A stretch of 64,000 bases of DNA, from the NCBI GenBank assembly GCA_905214105.1, contig CAJMKK010000001.1:248001-312000 (forward strand), in the 5' to 3' direction. Every line of letters begins with the position of its first letter. Positions within the stretch are counted from its first letter, which is position 1. A model generated the notes under the pieces. The model searched no databases and was not told the DNA's origin. It saw nothing but the letters and a program-made list of their open reading frames with translations. This DNA is from an uncultured bacterium (GTDB lineage Bacteria > Actinomycetota > Coriobacteriia > Coriobacteriales > Coriobacteriaceae). Made by a program: the position numbers and the translations under genes. Positions 26,529 to 36,326 of this stretch are shown one piece after another.

Positions 26529-27437
26529 GTGACCGATTGGTCCCTGACCCTTTTCGCGCCGGCAAAGATCAACCTCTATCTGGGGGTTCATACCGAGCGT
26601 GACGCCCGCGGCTACCACAGGGTCGATTCCCTGATGGCAGCCGTCGGTCTTGTCGATACCGTGACGGTCACGCCGGCACAGGCGCTGACCGTCCAGACGA
26701 TTCCGGCATCCGACTTTCCTATGCAAAAGAATACGGCGTATCGTGCAGCTGCTGCTATGGCCGAGCATTATGGTCGCGAGGCAAACATCTGCGTGACGAT
26801 TGAGAAGCGCATTCCATTGTGCGCCGGCTTGGGCGGCCCCTCGACGGATGCGGCCGCGGTCATTGTTGCCTTGGCAGAGAGTTGGGGTATCGACCGTGCC
26901 GATCCCGCGCTGGACAACATCGCGCGCGGCATTGGTGCTGACGTTCCCTTCTTTTTGCATGCCAGCCCTGCGTTCTACGTAGGTGGGGGAGACGTGCTGG
27001 CAACTGAGTACCCCGCGCTGCCCGCAACGCCCGTCGTGTTGGTCAAGCCGCGCGAGGCAAGCGTTTCAACAATTGAAGCCTATCGACGTTTTGACGAGAC
27101 TCCAGCGCCTGCGGACAAGCTCGGAGCGATCGCATCTGCCCTTCGCTCGGGAGACGCAGAGGCGGCCTACACGCTCGTCCACAACAACCTGGGAGTCATT
27201 TCCGCGCAGATGGAGCCGCGGATTCAAACGGTGCTTGACTGGCTTCGTTCACAGGACGGTACCATTGCCGCAAACGTGTGCGGTTCGGGTGCCTGCTCGT
27301 TTGCCATTTGCGACACCGCCGCCACGGCCGAAAGGCTTGCCGACGCTGCCCTGCAAAACGGCTGGTGGTCCTGCGCGACGGAGCTCATTCCCAACACGGT
27401 TCGCATTGAAGCGCCAAAGAAATTAAAATTTCTCTAG
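26529..27437 (+). CDS. ispE: 4-diphosphocytidyl-2-C-methyl-D-erythritol kinase
   Basis: This GHMP-family kinase of 302 residues carries out the fourth step of the MEP isoprenoid pathway. Visible motifs are FAPAKINLYLGV, the ATP loop CAGLGGPSTDAAA (usually GLGGGSSDAAA), and the C-terminal VCGSGACSFAI. GTG 26529 is preceded by CTCGAGGAG at the end of veg. ispD and ispF are 15 kb downstream. Replacement of GS by PS-T in the loop is conservative. Confidence 0.94.
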   Translation: MTDWSLTLFAPAKINLYLGVHTERDARGYHRVDSLMAAVGLVDTVTVTPAQALTVQTIPASDFPMQKNTAYRAAAAMAEHYGREANICVTIEKRIPLCAGLGGPSTDAAAVIVALAESWGIDRADPALDNIARGIGADVPFFLHASPAFYVGGGDVLATEYPALPATPVVLVKPREASVSTIEAYRRFDETPAPADKLGAIASALRSGDAEAAYTLVHNNLGVISAQMEPRIQTVLDWLRSQDGTIAANVCGSGACSFAICDTAATAERLADAALQNGWWSCATELIPNTVRIEAPKKLKFL

Positions 27438-27474
27438 CACGCGGCGAAAAACTTTGTTACTATAGTCGAGCTAA

Positions 27475-27551
27475 CGGGTTGTGGCTCAGTTTGGTAGAGC
27501 ACTGCGTTCGGGACGCAGGGGTCGCTGGTTCAAATCCAGTCAACCCGACCA
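27475..27551 (+). tRNA. tRNA-Pro (CGG)
   Basis: Acceptor CGGGTTG/CAACCCG, anticodon loop TTCGGGA (anticodon CGG), T-loop TTCAAAT and encoded A-CCA complete the cloverleaf. A -10-like TATAGT lies 8 bp upstream. Confidence 0.95.
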
Positions 27552-27562
27552 GAGCATGAGGA

Positions 27563-27583
27563 GGGACCGCTTCTTGCGGTCCC
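27563..27583 (+). terminator. Terminator of tRNA-Pro
   Basis: The stem GGGACCGC/GCGGTCCC with a TTCTT loop is followed by seven T residues. Confidence 0.92.
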
Positions 27584-27663
27584 TTTTTTTAGCTATTGTT
27601 GTGATACCGCGACACCCGCGGTATACTCATTCGAGCTTGTCTCGCTGTATTGTGGAGGTCTAC

Positions 27664-27939
27664 ATGTTTGGACTGAGGGCTCCTGAGCTCATCATTATTC
27701 TCGTTGTTGTCCTGATTATCTTCGGGCCCAAGAACCTGCCGAAGCTCGGCAAGTCCCTCGGCTCTACCGTCAAGAATATCCGCGAGGGTATGGAGGGCGA
27801 CGATAAGGGCGAAACCAAGCAGGCCGAGGAGGTCGTGGTCGAGCAGTCCGAGGAGGACAAGGAGATCGCTGAGCTCGAGGCCAAGCTCGCTGCTGCCAAG
27901 AAGAAGCAGGCAGAGGACAGCGACGCGGACGCAGAGTAG
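27664..27939 (+). CDS. tatA: Twin-arginine translocase subunit TatA/TatE
   Basis: This 91-residue protein has one N-terminal membrane helix (APELIIILVVVLIIFG), the conserved FGPKNLPKLGKSLG hinge and amphipathic helix, then an acidic and lysine-rich tail. It would form the Tat pore that exports folded proteins. The open frame runs back through the tRNA gene, but ATG 27664 follows TGGAGG. tatC is not next to it, so it is an orphan component here. Confidence 0.9.
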   Translation: MFGLRAPELIIILVVVLIIFGPKNLPKLGKSLGSTVKNIREGMEGDDKGETKQAEEVVVEQSEEDKEIAELEAKLAAAKKKQAEDSDADAE

Positions 27940-27964
27940 TCCCATCCCTTTGGGGTGAGCACCT

Positions 27965-27992
27965 GACCGGCTTGCCCGCAGGCTAGCCGGTC
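27965..27992 (+). terminator. Terminator of tatA
   Basis: GACCGGCT pairs with AGCCGGTC and is followed by TTTTTCG. Confidence 0.88.
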
Positions 27993-28045
27993 TTTTTCGT
28001 TTTGTTGACAGTTGATTGTTACATCATAGTTGGGGAGATATCCGT

Positions 28046-28516
28046 ATGGACGCAAGCCAGATCGTACTGACCGCTGAGGGCCGCCAGAAGCTCGTCGAGG
28101 AGCTCGCTTGGCGTGAGGGCGATTACGCCAAGGAGATCGTCGAGGACATCAAGGAAGCCCGCGCGTTCGGCGACCTTTCGGAGAACTCCGAGTACGACGC
28201 CGCCAAGGACAAGCAGGCCCAGAATGCTGCTCGCATTGCCGAGATTCAGGCCATCCTCGCCAACGCTCAGGTTGCTGCCACCACGGGCGATCTGACCGTC
28301 TCCATCGGTTCCACCGTTTCTCTGATCGATCCCAACGGTGAGGTCATGGAAGTCACGCTCGTCGGTACCACCGAGACCAACTCGCTCGAGCACAAGATTT
28401 CCAACGAGTCTCCGGTCGGCCACGCCATCATTGGTCACGGCGAGGGCGACTCCGTCGAGGTCGTTACGCCTTCCGGCAAGACCCGCATCTACACCATCGC
28501 CAAGATCGCACGCTAG
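28046..28516 (+). CDS. greA: Transcription elongation factor GreA
   Basis: This 156-residue factor rescues backtracked RNA polymerase by stimulating transcript cleavage. It has the N-terminal antiparallel coiled coil with the acidic tip in GDLSENSEYDAAKDKQ, and the C-terminal FKBP-like domain with ISNESPVGHAIIGH and GDSVEVVTPSGK. ATG 28046 follows GGGGAG. It lies directly upstream of lysS, an order seen in other Gram-positives. Confidence 0.96.
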   Translation: MDASQIVLTAEGRQKLVEELAWREGDYAKEIVEDIKEARAFGDLSENSEYDAAKDKQAQNAARIAEIQAILANAQVAATTGDLTVSIGSTVSLIDPNGEVMEVTLVGTTETNSLEHKISNESPVGHAIIGHGEGDSVEVVTPSGKTRIYTIAKIAR

Positions 28517-28544
28517 ACCACGGTCCCGCGTAAAGGTATGTTTT

Positions 28545-28573
28545 CGCTCCCTGGGACCGAATCCTGGGGAGCG
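28545..28573 (+). terminator. Hairpin between greA and lysS
   Basis: CGCTCCC pairs with GGGAGCG and is followed by TTTTAG. It may be a partial terminator. Confidence 0.7.
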
Positions 28574-28594
28574 TTTTAGTTTGAGGAGCTAACT

Positions 28595-30559
28595 ATGGCA
28601 GAGAACCAGAACGCCGCCGAGCAGGCATCGACGCTCAACGACGAGCGCGCCACGCGCCTGGCCAAGCGCGCCGCCCTGTTCGAGGCGGGCCAGAACCCCT
28701 ATCCCGAGCACTCCGAGATTGAGGACTACGTCGTCGACATCGAGACTAAGTACGCCGAGCTCACCGATGGCGAGGACACCGAGGACGTCGTGAAGATCGG
28801 CGGCCGTGTGGTCGCCAAGCGCGGTCAGGGCAAGATCATGTTCATTGTCGTGCGCGACGCGACCGGCGAGATCCAGCTGTTCTGCCGCATCAACGATATG
28901 GACGAGGCCGCCTGGAATACGCTCAAGGCCCTCGACCTTGGCGATATCCTTGGCGTGACCGGCGTGGTCGTGCGCACCAAGCGTGGCCAGCTTTCCGTTG
29001 CCCCCAAGAGCGCGACGCTGCTGTCCAAGGCCGTTCGCCCGCTGCCCGAGAAGTTTCACGGTCTCTCCGACAAGGAGACCCGCTATCGTCAGCGCTATGT
29101 CGACCTGATCGCCAACGACGACGTTCGCGAGACCTTCCGCAAGCGCTCGCAGATCCTCTCCACGTTCCGCCGCTTTATGGAGTCCGATGGCTACATGGAG
29201 GTCGAGACCCCTATCCTGCAGACCATCCAGGGCGGAGCTACTGCCAAGCCGTTCATCACGCACTTCAACGCGCTCGATCAGGAGTGCTACCTGCGTATTG
29301 CCACCGAGCTGCACCTCAAGCGCTGCATCGTCGGCGGCTTTGAGCGCGTATTCGAGATCGGCCGCATCTTCCGCAACGAGGGTATGGACCTCACCCACAA
29401 CCCCGAGTTCACCACGATGGAGGCTTACCGCGCCTTCTCCGATCTCGAGGGCATGAAGGCGCTCGCCCAGGGTGTCATTAAGGCCGCTAACAAGGCTATC
29501 GGCAATCCCGAGGTTATTGAGTACCAGGGCCAGACCATCGACCTTTCCGGTGAGTGGGCAAGCCGTTCCATGACCGATATCGTCTCTGACGTGATTGGTA
29601 AGCAGGTCACCATCGACACGCCGGTTGAGGAGCTTGCTGCCGCCGCGCGCGAGAAGGGCCTGGAGATCAAGCCCGAGTGGACCGCCGGCAAGATCATCGC
29701 CGAGATCTATGACGAGCTGGGCGAGGACACCATCGTCAACCCCACCTTCGTGTGCGATTACCCCATCGAGGTTAGCCCGCTTGCCAAGCGCTTTGAGGAT
29801 GACCCGCGCCTGACCCACCGCTTTGAGCTGGTCATCGCCGGCCACGAGTACGCCAACGCGTTCTCCGAGCTTAACGACCCGGTCGACCAGGCCGAGCGCT
29901 TCGCTGCCCAGATGGCCGAGAAGGCCGGCGGCGACGATGAGGCCATGGAGTACGACGAGGATTACGTGCGTGCCCTCGAGTACGGTATGCCTCCCGCGGG
30001 CGGCATCGGCATCGGTATCGACCGCGTGGTCATGCTGCTCACCAACCAGGCTTCCATTCGCGACGTGCTGCTGTTCCCGCACATGAAGCCCGAGAAGGGT
30101 TTCCAGTCCGGTGCCGCTGCTGCCAAGGCCGCCGAGGCCGGCAACGCCGCGAGCCCCTTCGTCAAGCCGCTTAAGCCCACGGTTGATTATTCCAAGATTG
30201 CCGTTGAGCCGCTGTTTGAGGAGTTCGTCGACTTTGATACCTTCTCCAAGAGCGACTTCCGCGCCGTGAAGGTCAAGGCATGCGAGGCCGTCAAGAAGTC
30301 CAAGAAGCTGCTGAACTTTACGCTCGATGACGGCACCGGCACCGACCGCACCATCCTCTCCGGCATTCACGATTATTACGAGCCCGAGGACCTGGTCGGC
30401 AAGACCCTACTCGCCATCACCAACCTGCCTCCGCGCAAGATGATGGGCATCCCCAGCTGTGGCATGCTCATCAGCGCCATCCACGAGGAGGAGGGCGAGG
30501 AGCGTCTCAACCTGATCCAGCTCGACGATTCCATCCCCGCCGGCGCAAAGATGTACTAA
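28595..30559 (+). CDS. lysS: Lysyl-tRNA synthetase with C-terminal tRNA-binding domain
   Basis: This class-II LysRS has an N-terminal OB anticodon domain (VVKIGGRVVAKRGQGKIMF), motif 2 around FRNEGMDLTHNPEFTTME, and motif 3 GMPPAGGIGIGIDRVVML. A standard LysRS would end near residue 500. Here a linker and an EMAP-II/Trbp111-like OB domain (about residues 545-654) follow, with FRAVKVKACEAVKKSKKLL and NLPPRKMMGIPSCGMLI, as found at the end of many MetRS. The extra domain probably raises tRNA affinity. TGAGGAG precedes the ATG. Confidence 0.95.
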   Translation: MAENQNAAEQASTLNDERATRLAKRAALFEAGQNPYPEHSEIEDYVVDIETKYAELTDGEDTEDVVKIGGRVVAKRGQGKIMFIVVRDATGEIQLFCRINDMDEAAWNTLKALDLGDILGVTGVVVRTKRGQLSVAPKSATLLSKAVRPLPEKFHGLSDKETRYRQRYVDLIANDDVRETFRKRSQILSTFRRFMESDGYMEVETPILQTIQGGATAKPFITHFNALDQECYLRIATELHLKRCIVGGFERVFEIGRIFRNEGMDLTHNPEFTTMEAYRAFSDLEGMKALAQGVIKAANKAIGNPEVIEYQGQTIDLSGEWASRSMTDIVSDVIGKQVTIDTPVEELAAAAREKGLEIKPEWTAGKIIAEIYDELGEDTIVNPTFVCDYPIEVSPLAKRFEDDPRLTHRFELVIAGHEYANAFSELNDPVDQAERFAAQMAEKAGGDDEAMEYDEDYVRALEYGMPPAGGIGIGIDRVVMLLTNQASIRDVLLFPHMKPEKGFQSGAAAAKAAEAGNAASPFVKPLKPTVDYSKIAVEPLFEEFVDFDTFSKSDFRAVKVKACEAVKKSKKLLNFTLDDGTGTDRTILSGIHDYYEPEDLVGKTLLAITNLPPRKMMGIPSCGMLISAIHEEEGEERLNLIQLDDSIPAGAKMY

Positions 30560-30562
30560 CTA

Positions 30563-30589
30563 GTTACGCGGTTCTACGAACCGCGTAAC
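30563..30589 (+). terminator. Perfect hairpin after lysS
   Basis: Twelve-base arms GTTACGCGGTTC and GAACCGCGTAAC have a TAC loop and no T tract. Confidence 0.6.
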
Positions 30590-30977
30590 GGCTCGACGCT
30601 GCGCGGGCCGCATTTGGGCAATCTGACGTTCAACTTCAAGGGCGCGACCAGAAGGTCAGCGCCCTTTCGTTTCACGCCACCTTGCCTCAAATGCGACCCG
30701 CTCGCTGACTTATGCTCAACCTGCGGCGCCATTTTGCTTGAAGGCACCTTGCTCGCTCTGGCGGGCTTTCGCTGTCCGTCCTCTACCTGCGGCGTTGCCC
30801 TGGTTGGCACTTAGGGACGTTCCTCTTGTGCCGGCACTTGGGGACGGTCCTAGCCGCCTGGGGTCTACCGGTGCATTGGGGGTTTACGCCTTCCGTGCAT
30901 GACAGTCGTCTCTTTTATGTTTCCTTTAGCCGTCGCTGCCTAGGATGGGGGTTAGTCGGTAGGAAGGGAGCGTCTGT
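30590..30977. other. Intergenic region with hairpins, lysS to thrE
   Basis: No gene is supported. A terminator-like hairpin at 30640-30664 (GGGCGCGACC with GGTC-A-GCGCCC, then TTTCG) probably ends lysS. A GGGACG-core hairpin at 30806-30832 (GGCAC/GTGCC) is followed by a near repeat of its left half, GGCACTTGGGGACGGTCC. Confidence 0.6.
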
Positions 30978-32546
30978 ATGGACGACGCGAGCGATCGTGC
31001 AATCGAAGAGGACATGCTCAATCAGTTCAACTATTTTGATGATGAGGACGAGGAGCCGATCGACCGTCGCGAGCCGGCATCGCTTGACTCATTTGACCTA
31101 GTGGGTGAAGGGGCTGATGAGGTTGAGAATGAATCGACGGAACCCCCACAGCCTTCGCGCCCCGACCCGCTGCTTTCGAGAATCTCTTTGCACCACGGTG
31201 TCCGTGCCGGCGCGCTCCATATGAAAACTGACTGGCGCCAGATCGTGACGGCAGGCGATGAGCTTGCCGTCGATGCGCCACTTACCGACAAATCATCCAT
31301 CATTTGTCGCACCGGTATGCTTATGCTCGCGAGCGGAACGGGTGCCTGGCGTGTACGCGATACCATGAATCGCATCGCCGCCGTGCTCGGTGTCACCATC
31401 CACGTTGACTTAAGTCTCCTGTCGTTTGAGTGTACTTGTATTGAAGATGGTCACTGCTTTAACGAAGTCGTCAGCTTGCCCACAACGGGCGTCAATACCC
31501 ATCGCATTTGGATGATGGAGAGCTTCCTAAAGGAAATCGAGACATATGGCCGTCGTTTTACGGTGCATGAGTATCACGAGATGCTCAAGACCGTTGAGAG
31601 TTCAAAACCTGATTACACTCCCTGGCAACAGGGCCTTGCGGCAGCCTGTGCTTGCGGCGCCTTCGTCTTTTTGCTCGGCGGCGGCCCTATCGAGATGGCC
31701 TGTGCATTTGTGGGCGCTGGTGTCGGCAACTTTGCTCGCTCCCATATTCTTAAGCAGGGCCTTGGCCAGTTTAGCGCGCTGACGATCGGCGTTGCACTCG
31801 CTTGCGTCTCGTATCTGCTGGCATTGCTCGGTCTTGGCCAGGTCATACCGGGGGCAATGTCGCACCAAGAAGGCTATATCGGCGCCATGCTCTTTGTGAT
31901 TCCCGGCTTTCCTCTCATTACGGCAGGTCTCGACATCGCTAAGCTCGACATGCGAAGCGGTATCGAGCGTCTTTCGTATGCCGTATCGATTATTGTGATG
32001 GCGACCCTCGTAGGTTGGATGGTTGCCGAGTGTGTGGGACTGGCGCCGGATGACTTCGCCCCGCTCGGCCTCTCACCGTTGGCTCTTACGCTCTTGCGCA
32101 TACTGATGAGCTTTATCGGCGTATTTGGCTTCTCGGTTATGTTCAACAGCCCGGTAAAGATGGCAGCGGCGGCAGGGCTCATCGGCGCCGTGTCCAATAC
32201 CTTGCGCCTTACGCTCGTCGATGCGCCGACGCTGCTTCCCTTCTTGGGCCTGAGTGCGGGCATGCCTCCCGAGGCGGCTGCGTTTACCGGTGCGCTGGTA
32301 TCGGGGCTGCTCGCGAGCTTAGCTGAAATCAAACTCACCTACCCACGTATCGCCCTCACGGTGCCATCGATTGTCATTATGGTGCCGGGTTTGTATCTGT
32401 ATCGCTCGATGTATTACATGTGCACCTTCGACACGGTCAATATGCTCGGCTGGTTTGTGCGTGCAGTGCTCATCGTGGCGTTTTTGCCCGTTGGCCTGGG
32501 TGTGGCGCGTACGCTCACCGACCCTCGCTGGCGCCACACCAGCTAA
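30978..32546 (+). CDS. Threonine/serine exporter family protein (ThrE type)
   Basis: This 522-residue protein combines the two halves of ThrE in one chain. The first is a DUF1212-like segment (about residues 70-350) with a cytosolic front and five helices. The second is a DUF3815-like set of helices to the end. The PGFPLITAGLDIAKLDM motif is characteristic. It exports threonine and serine in Corynebacterium; here substrate is inferred. An acidic extension of about 70 residues precedes the conserved part. GTATG with AAGGGAG upstream marks the start. The stop is followed at once by a hairpin. Confidence 0.88.
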   Translation: MDDASDRAIEEDMLNQFNYFDDEDEEPIDRREPASLDSFDLVGEGADEVENESTEPPQPSRPDPLLSRISLHHGVRAGALHMKTDWRQIVTAGDELAVDAPLTDKSSIICRTGMLMLASGTGAWRVRDTMNRIAAVLGVTIHVDLSLLSFECTCIEDGHCFNEVVSLPTTGVNTHRIWMMESFLKEIETYGRRFTVHEYHEMLKTVESSKPDYTPWQQGLAAACACGAFVFLLGGGPIEMACAFVGAGVGNFARSHILKQGLGQFSALTIGVALACVSYLLALLGLGQVIPGAMSHQEGYIGAMLFVIPGFPLITAGLDIAKLDMRSGIERLSYAVSIIVMATLVGWMVAECVGLAPDDFAPLGLSPLALTLLRILMSFIGVFGFSVMFNSPVKMAAAAGLIGAVSNTLRLTLVDAPTLLPFLGLSAGMPPEAAAFTGALVSGLLASLAEIKLTYPRIALTVPSIVIMVPGLYLYRSMYYMCTFDTVNMLGWFVRAVLIVAFLPVGLGVARTLTDPRWRHTS

Positions 32547-32579
32547 TTGGCGCAAAGGGAACAGGTTACTTTGCACCAA
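32547..32579 (+). repeat. Stop-codon-anchored hairpin after the ThrE gene
   Basis: TTGGCGCAAAG pairs with CTTTGCACCAA (10 of 11) around GGAACAGGTTA. It starts at the base after the stop codon. Confidence 0.75.
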
Positions 32580-32582
32580 ATG

Positions 32583-32649
32583 AGTTGCGGTGAAATAGGG
32601 ACTGAATTGCTGCTTAAAGGGTCAAAACAGTCCGTATTCCACCGCAACT
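32583..32649. repeat. 22-bp-stem hairpin
   Basis: Arms 32583-32604 and 32628-32649 match at 20 of 22 positions and contain GGGACTG. It lies 3 bp after the previous hairpin. The rest of the 301-bp gap holds only a small hairpin (AGCACG/CGTGCT) and the next terminator-like stem. Confidence 0.75.
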
Positions 32650-32765
32650 TATGGGGTCGGGGGATTATTGGTGCCCTGCATCTTCATAAACTCAACGCTT
32701 ACGAAGCACGCGCTTTTCGTGCTAGGCTGGTTCCACCACATAAGTAGTCGCAGACGCACGTACCA

Positions 32766-32810
32766 CGGGCGGGCGAGATGAAGTCCCAACAGCTCCATCT
32801 CGCCCGCCCG
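32766..32810 (+). terminator. Terminator-like hairpin before the DUF2798 gene
   Basis: Perfect 15-base arms (CGGGCGGGCGAGATG and complement) are followed by TTTTTG, 38 bp before the DUF2798 start. It is either the end of an upstream transcript or an attenuator. Confidence 0.75.
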
Positions 32811-32847
32811 TTTTTGTTGTGCGCCGCGGCGCAACACAGAAAGGACC

Positions 32848-33450
32848 ATGCCCTTTATGCCTATCAACAAACGAGAGAGCCTGCTGTTCACCTTTATCAT
32901 GTGCTTTTGCATGGTGCTCTGGATGAGCATCTACAACGTTGCCCTGCAGCATGGGGCCATCAACGGCGAGGTTGTTGCCGCCGCGTGGCTCGGCTTCCCC
33001 GTTGCCTACATATTTGCCATGTGCTGCGACTGGTTTGTTGCCAGCCCCCTTGCCAAGGGTTTCGCATTTAAATTCCTGGTCACGCCGGGCAAGAGCTCGC
33101 CGCTTGCCATGACGCTCGCCGTCAGCTCCTGCATGGTCGTTCCCATGGTCATCATCATGTCGCTCTACGGCGCGTGCGAAGGCCTGTTCCATATGCCCGG
33201 CGGCCCGCTTGCCAATTTGCGGGCGCTGCCGATGATGTGGCTCGTCAACATTCCGCGCAACTTTATCATGGCCCTGCCTTGGAACCTGCTGGTGGCTGGT
33301 CCGGTTGCTCGCTTTGTATTCCGCCGCGCCTTCCCCATGGGCACGGTCTTTGCCGAACCGCACATGGAGCTCGTGCGCATGCCGGGTGCTCCCGCTGCCG
33401 ATGTCGTCAACGACGTTGCCGAGAGCATGGATGCCGAGCCTGCCTGCTAG
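32848..33450 (+). CDS. DUF2798 family membrane protein
   Basis: This 200-residue protein appears to have four membrane helices arranged as two related halves: an N-terminal FTFIMCFCMVLWMSIYN and a later LAVSSCMVVPMVIIMSLYG with the conserved proline. That is the duplicated DUF2798 pattern. WNLLVAGPVARFVFRRAFP closes the second half. Function is unknown. AGAAAGGACC precedes ATG 32848; ATG 32857 is an alternative. Confidence 0.8.
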   Translation: MPFMPINKRESLLFTFIMCFCMVLWMSIYNVALQHGAINGEVVAAAWLGFPVAYIFAMCCDWFVASPLAKGFAFKFLVTPGKSSPLAMTLAVSSCMVVPMVIIMSLYGACEGLFHMPGGPLANLRALPMMWLVNIPRNFIMALPWNLLVAGPVARFVFRRAFPMGTVFAEPHMELVRMPGAPAADVVNDVAESMDAEPAC

Positions 33451-33636
33451 GCAACAGCCTCTAACCTAGAGCGTCCGCCGCACCCGGCGATTCCTTTTTT
33501 GTAGACGTTGTCGTATGGCTGCATGCGGAAAAGGCCCCAGCGGTTAACATATACTCCATATGGGTAAAGAGACCAAAGCGCCGCCACGAGTGGCGCTTTG
33601 CGTTTGAAAAAACTAGCTCGTCTAAGAGGAACTAGC

Positions 33637-36279
33637 ATGTTAGACCGTTTTACCGATCGTGCGCGCAAGGTCATGTCCATGGCCAAGCAAGAGGCGCTCG
33701 ATCTTCATTCAAATAAGGTGGGTACCGAGCATCTGCTGCTCGCGCTTGCCAAGGAGGACGAGGGCATTGCCGCTGAGGCGCTGCGCTCGCTCGATATTTC
33801 CTACGACGACATCATGGACACGCTCAAAGAAGTCCAGACTACCGTTCCCGAGCCCAGCGAGGAGACCGAGGCGGCCAAGCTCGCCTTTACGCCGCTCGTC
33901 ATTAGCGTGATGGAGCGCTCCTTCCGCGTGGCACGTGAGAATAACCAGACCTATGTGTCGACCGAGCACCTGCTCATCGGTATCGTCGAAGAGGGCAACG
34001 GCATGGCCATGGATATCCTCATGCGCTTGGGCGTGTCGTCCGCTTCCATTAAAAAAGCCATCGAGAAGCTTACCGCCAAGGATCAGGACAAGAAGCGTCC
34101 GCTCGCCGGCGCCGGTGCCGGGCGTCCCGGTGCGGGCCTGCCGTTCTTTAGCGGTTCGGACGCCTCGCAGCAAAAGGGGAGCGGTACCGATACGCTCAAG
34201 CAGTTCGCCACCAACCTTACGCAGAAAGCACGCGACGGCGAGCTCGACCCCGTGATCGGTCGCGAAAAGGAAGTCCAGCGCATGATGGAGATCCTTTCGC
34301 GCCGCACCAAGAACAACCCGCTTATCTTGGGTGACCCCGGTGTGGGCAAGACGGCCATCGTCGAGGGCCTGGCGCAGCAGATCGCTGCCGGCAACGTGCC
34401 CGAGAACCTTATGAACCAGAACATCTGGACGCTCGACCTGCCGGGTCTTGTCGCGGGCGCCAAGTATCGCGGTGAGTTTGAGGAGCGCCTCAAGAACGTG
34501 ATCCAGGAGGCGACCGAAGCCGACGACGTTATCTTGTTTATCGACGAGATGCACACCATCATCGGTGCCGGTTCCGCCGAGGGCTCCATCGATGCAAGCT
34601 CCATGCTCAAGCCCGTGCTCGCACGCGGCGCTTTCCAGATCATCGGTGCCACCACGGCCGAGGAGTTCCGTAAGTACCTCACTAAGGATCCGGCCTTTGA
34701 ACGCCGCTTCCAGACCATCGATGTCGAGGAGCCGAGCGTCGAGGACACGGTCAAGATCCTGACCGCGCTCAAGCCGCGCTACGAGGAGCACCACCATGTG
34801 CGCTATACGCAGGGTGCTATCGAGGCTGCCGCGAACCTTTCCAACCGCTATATCCAGGATCGCTTCCTGCCCGATAAGGCCATCGACCTCATTGACGAGG
34901 CCGGTGCCCGCGCTCGCATCGCCGCGAATCGCGCACCCGAGCCGGTGCGTGAGGCCGAGCATCGCATAGAGGAGCTCAAGGCCGCCGCGCAGGAGGCCAC
35001 CGAGAGCGACGATATGAACAAGGCCGCCGAGATCACCGAGCAGCAGAAGGCCGCCGAGATCGAGCTCGCCGAGGCCAAGGCCGCCTGGACGGCCGAGCTC
35101 GACGCCAGCCCGCTCACCATCGACGTGAGTCAGATCGCCGATATCGTGTCCGTGACTTCGGGCGTGCCGGTGTCCTCGCTTACCGAGAGCGAGAGCCGTC
35201 GCCTGCTGCAGGCCGAAAGCGTGCTCAAGACACGTATCATCGGTCAGGATGAGGCTGTCGAGGCAGTTGCCAAGGCCGTGCGCCGCAGCCGCTCGCCGCT
35301 CAAGGATCCGCGTCGCCCCGGCGGCAGCTTTATCTTCCTGGGTCCCACCGGCACGGGCAAGACCGAGCTCGCCAAGACGCTCGCCGAGTACCTCTTTGGC
35401 AGCAAGGACGCGCTCATCAGCTTCGACATGTCCGAGTTCGGTAGCGAGTTCGAGGTCTCCAAGCTCATCGGTAGCCCTCCGGGTTATGTCGGCCACGACG
35501 AGGGCGGTCAGCTCACCAAGGCCGTGCGCCGTCATCCGTACTCGGTCGTGCTGTTCGACGAGATCGAGAAGGCGCACCCCGATATCTTCAACATCCTGCT
35601 GCAGGTGCTGGAGGAGGGTCGTCTAACCGATAGCCAGGGCAAGACGGTCGACTTCCGCAACACCGTGATCATCATGACGTCCAATGTGGGCGCCCGCGAG
35701 ATTGCGCAGGATGCAAGCGTTGGCTTTGGCACCACCGGCGAGCAGGGCCTCACCTCGAGTGAGATCCGCGGCCGCGCGATGGGCGAGCTCAAGCGCCTGT
35801 TCCGCCCCGAGCTGCTCAACCGTATCGACGACATCGTGGTGTTCCAGAAGCTCTCGGGCGAGAATCTCACCAAGATCGCGCACCTGCTGGTGGACGACCT
35901 GCGCCAGCGTCTGATTGCCAACGGCATGAACATCAAGCTCACCGATGCGGCCTATGACAAGATCGTGGCCGAGGGCACCGACCTCACCAACGGTGCGCGT
36001 CCGCTGCGCCGTGCTATTCAAAAGCTCATCGAGGACCCGCTGTCCGAGGAGCTTCTGGCCGGCGAGTGGGGCGAGGGCGATACCGTCCTGTGCGACGTGG
36101 CCGATGGCAAGTTTGTCTTTAGCCACGGCACGGGCGAGATCCCGGCACCGCGTCCGGCGGGCACGCTCGGTGGCGATACCGCCCCGGCGGCACCGCACAC
36201 TGGCAGCGCCGCGCCCGTAAGTAGCGGCGTGACCTCGGGCCCCGGCGGCATGATGCAAGCCGGCTCTGGCGCGCTGTAG
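33637..36279 (+). CDS. clpC: ClpC-type AAA+ chaperone ATPase
   Basis: This 880-residue unfoldase has two N-terminal Clp repeats, AAA domain 1 ([13 protein letters not shown]), a short middle region with a UVR-like helix, and AAA domain 2 ([17 protein letters not shown]). It then has the ClpP-docking loop DASVGFG and a Pro/Gly/Ala tail. The short middle domain and docking loop favour ClpC over ClpB. ATG 33637 follows AAGAGG. ctsR and mcsAB are not nearby, and no CtsR heptad repeat or HAIR element is seen. A leader hairpin (AAAGCGCC/GGCGCTTT) lies at 33577-33601. Confidence 0.93.
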   Translation: MLDRFTDRARKVMSMAKQEALDLHSNKVGTEHLLLALAKEDEGIAAEALRSLDISYDDIMDTLKEVQTTVPEPSEETEAAKLAFTPLVISVMERSFRVARENNQTYVSTEHLLIGIVEEGNGMAMDILMRLGVSSASIKKAIEKLTAKDQDKKRPLAGAGAGRPGAGLPFFSGSDASQQKGSGTDTLKQFATNLTQKARDGELDPVIGREKEVQRMMEILSRRTKNNPLILGDPGVGKTAIVEGLAQQIAAGNVPENLMNQNIWTLDLPGLVAGAKYRGEFEERLKNVIQEATEADDVILFIDEMHTIIGAGSAEGSIDASSMLKPVLARGAFQIIGATTAEEFRKYLTKDPAFERRFQTIDVEEPSVEDTVKILTALKPRYEEHHHVRYTQGAIEAAANLSNRYIQDRFLPDKAIDLIDEAGARARIAANRAPEPVREAEHRIEELKAAAQEATESDDMNKAAEITEQQKAAEIELAEAKAAWTAELDASPLTIDVSQIADIVSVTSGVPVSSLTESESRRLLQAESVLKTRIIGQDEAVEAVAKAVRRSRSPLKDPRRPGGSFIFLGPTGTGKTELAKTLAEYLFGSKDALISFDMSEFGSEFEVSKLIGSPPGYVGHDEGGQLTKAVRRHPYSVVLFDEIEKAHPDIFNILLQVLEEGRLTDSQGKTVDFRNTVIIMTSNVGAREIAQDASVGFGTTGEQGLTSSEIRGRAMGELKRLFRPELLNRIDDIVVFQKLSGENLTKIAHLLVDDLRQRLIANGMNIKLTDAAYDKIVAEGTDLTNGARPLRRAIQKLIEDPLSEELLAGEWGEGDTVLCDVADGKFVFSHGTGEIPAPRPAGTLGGDTAPAAPHTGSAAPVSSGVTSGPGGMMQAGSGAL

Positions 36280-36305
36280 GGCGTAACAAAACCTTGTGTC
36301 TACGA

Positions 36306-36326
36306 GGGCGTTCCAAAGGAGCGCCC
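36306..36326 (+). terminator. Terminator of clpC
   Basis: GGGCGTTCC pairs with GGAGCGCCC (one wobble) and is followed by TTTTTC. Confidence 0.85.

Noticed and set aside
30574..30966. Small open frames between lysS and the ThrE gene
   Set aside because: They cover hairpins and repeat halves with no coding signals.
33480..33636. CtsR or HspR operator before clpC
   Set aside because: Neither the tandem GGTCAAA heptads nor the HAIR inverted repeat is present.
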